Source: JACPLA01 sp964602055 (GTDB lineage: Bacteria > Bacteroidota > Ignavibacteria > UBA10030). Taken from it: 5,974 nt of DNA. A program made the translations under genes and the position numbers. This document shows positions 5,690 to 5,974 of this stretch, piece by piece. The stretch covers positions 1-5,974 of the forward strand of contig CAZRPU010000092.1 of assembly GCA_964602055.1 (NCBI GenBank). Reading direction: 5' to 3'. Numbering within the stretch: position 1 is the first letter of the stretch; every line of letters starts with the position of its first letter. The notes beneath the pieces were generated by a model, which had not been told where the DNA came from, did no database searches, and was given only the letters and a program-made list of their open reading frames with translations.

Positions 5690-5974
5690 ATGAACAGTTG
5701 CATTTTTTGCAGGATCATTGCCCGGGAAGTTCCCGCCGAAATTCTTTTCGAGAACGATGACGTCGTCTGCATTCTCGATATCAATCCTATTCACTATGGT
5801 CATTCCCTCGTCATTCCGAAAAGACATTACAGGGATTTTCTCGAGGTTCCTCCATCGTTGTTCGACGGATTGCTGAACGCCGCTCACACAGAGGCCCGGG
5901 CGACGGTTGAAAGTCTGAAGCTCGACGGGTTCAATAAAATCTCGAACAACGGGCATATTGCAGGACAATCGGTC
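5690..5974 (+). CDS. HIT family protein (histidine triad), N-terminal part (3' end outside window)
   Basis: The 95 visible residues match the bacterial HIT/Hint-type nucleotide hydrolase family, which binds purine nucleotides and cleaves nucleoside phosphoramidates or related phospho-bonds. Features in order: CIFCRIIAREVPAEI with a Cys4-x-x-Cys7 pair that binds zinc in many members, LDINPIHYGHSLVIPKRH (residues 29-46, the nucleotide-pocket strands), a helix near 55-77, and NGHIAGQSV at 87-95, which directly precedes the catalytic HxHxH motif. That motif is cut off by the window edge, so catalytic competence cannot be confirmed. The ATG at 5690 is chosen because CIFC follows closely in all relatives I know. 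No clear Shine-Dalgarno is visible before it, which is common in Bacteroidota. ATG at 5656 is out of frame. The exact substrate is unknown. Confidence 0.93.
   Translation, partial: MNSCIFCRIIAREVPAEILFENDDVVCILDINPIHYGHSLVIPKRHYRDFLEVPPSLFDGLLNAAHTEARATVESLKLDGFNKISNNGHIAGQSV

Noticed and set aside
5656..5690. Upstream ATG that could open a leader ORF before the HIT gene
   Set aside because: It lies just behind the -10 element and so would probably not be transcribed, and its frame (MVHQPAPAR...) resembles nothing known to me.
5542..5784. N-terminal extension of the TPR frame by 81 residues
   Set aside because: It would cross both promoter candidates and overlap the HIT gene on the other strand. 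The signal peptide and ribosome site place the start at 5541.

Overview
The window reads as ordinary chromosomal housekeeping DNA, coding on almost every base, with moderate and slightly GC-rich composition. I see no mobile element, CRISPR array, rRNA or tRNA. The gene set suggests a Bacteroidota/FCB-group bacterium, possibly of the Ignavibacteria/Chlorobi type. The reasons are a DUF3109-type cysteine protein directly upstream of rpoN, an HslV made with a short propeptide, a DUF3467 protein, and a TPR protein with an FCB-style export signal. This placement is inferred from remembered family patterns, not from a search.

Layout. Bases 2-3724 (+ strand) hold a tightly packed gene run: the 3' part of a DUF3109-like gene, rpoN (sigma-54), hslV (protease) and hslU (AAA+ unfoldase). 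All three junctions can be read as 4-base NTGA overlaps (ATGA, GTGA, TTGA), which points to one translationally coupled operon. The run ends at a strong hairpin (3733-3757). Convergent to it on the - strand lie a DUF3467 protein (3761-4087) and, upstream of that, a large exported TPR protein (4162-5541). A second hairpin (4108-4133) sits between these two. A 148-base divergent intergenic region (5542-5689) carries a plausible promoter on each strand, and a HIT-family gene then starts on the + strand and runs off the right edge.

How the genes work together. HslU recognises, unfolds and threads protein substrates into the HslV chamber, so those two genes form one machine. RpoN directs RNA polymerase to -24/-12 promoters and depends on enhancer-binding ATPases, none of which are encoded here. 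The DUF3109-like, DUF3467 and TPR proteins have no function I can assign. The most notable protein is the TPR one, which appears to carry a small SmpA/OmlA (BamE)-like segment between two TPR blocks.

I did not find a clearly new biological system. The points worth a second look are the NTGA coupling with three different initiation codons, the HslV propeptide, the ATG-less start of hslU, the BamE-like insertion, and the hairpin in the DUF3467 leader.
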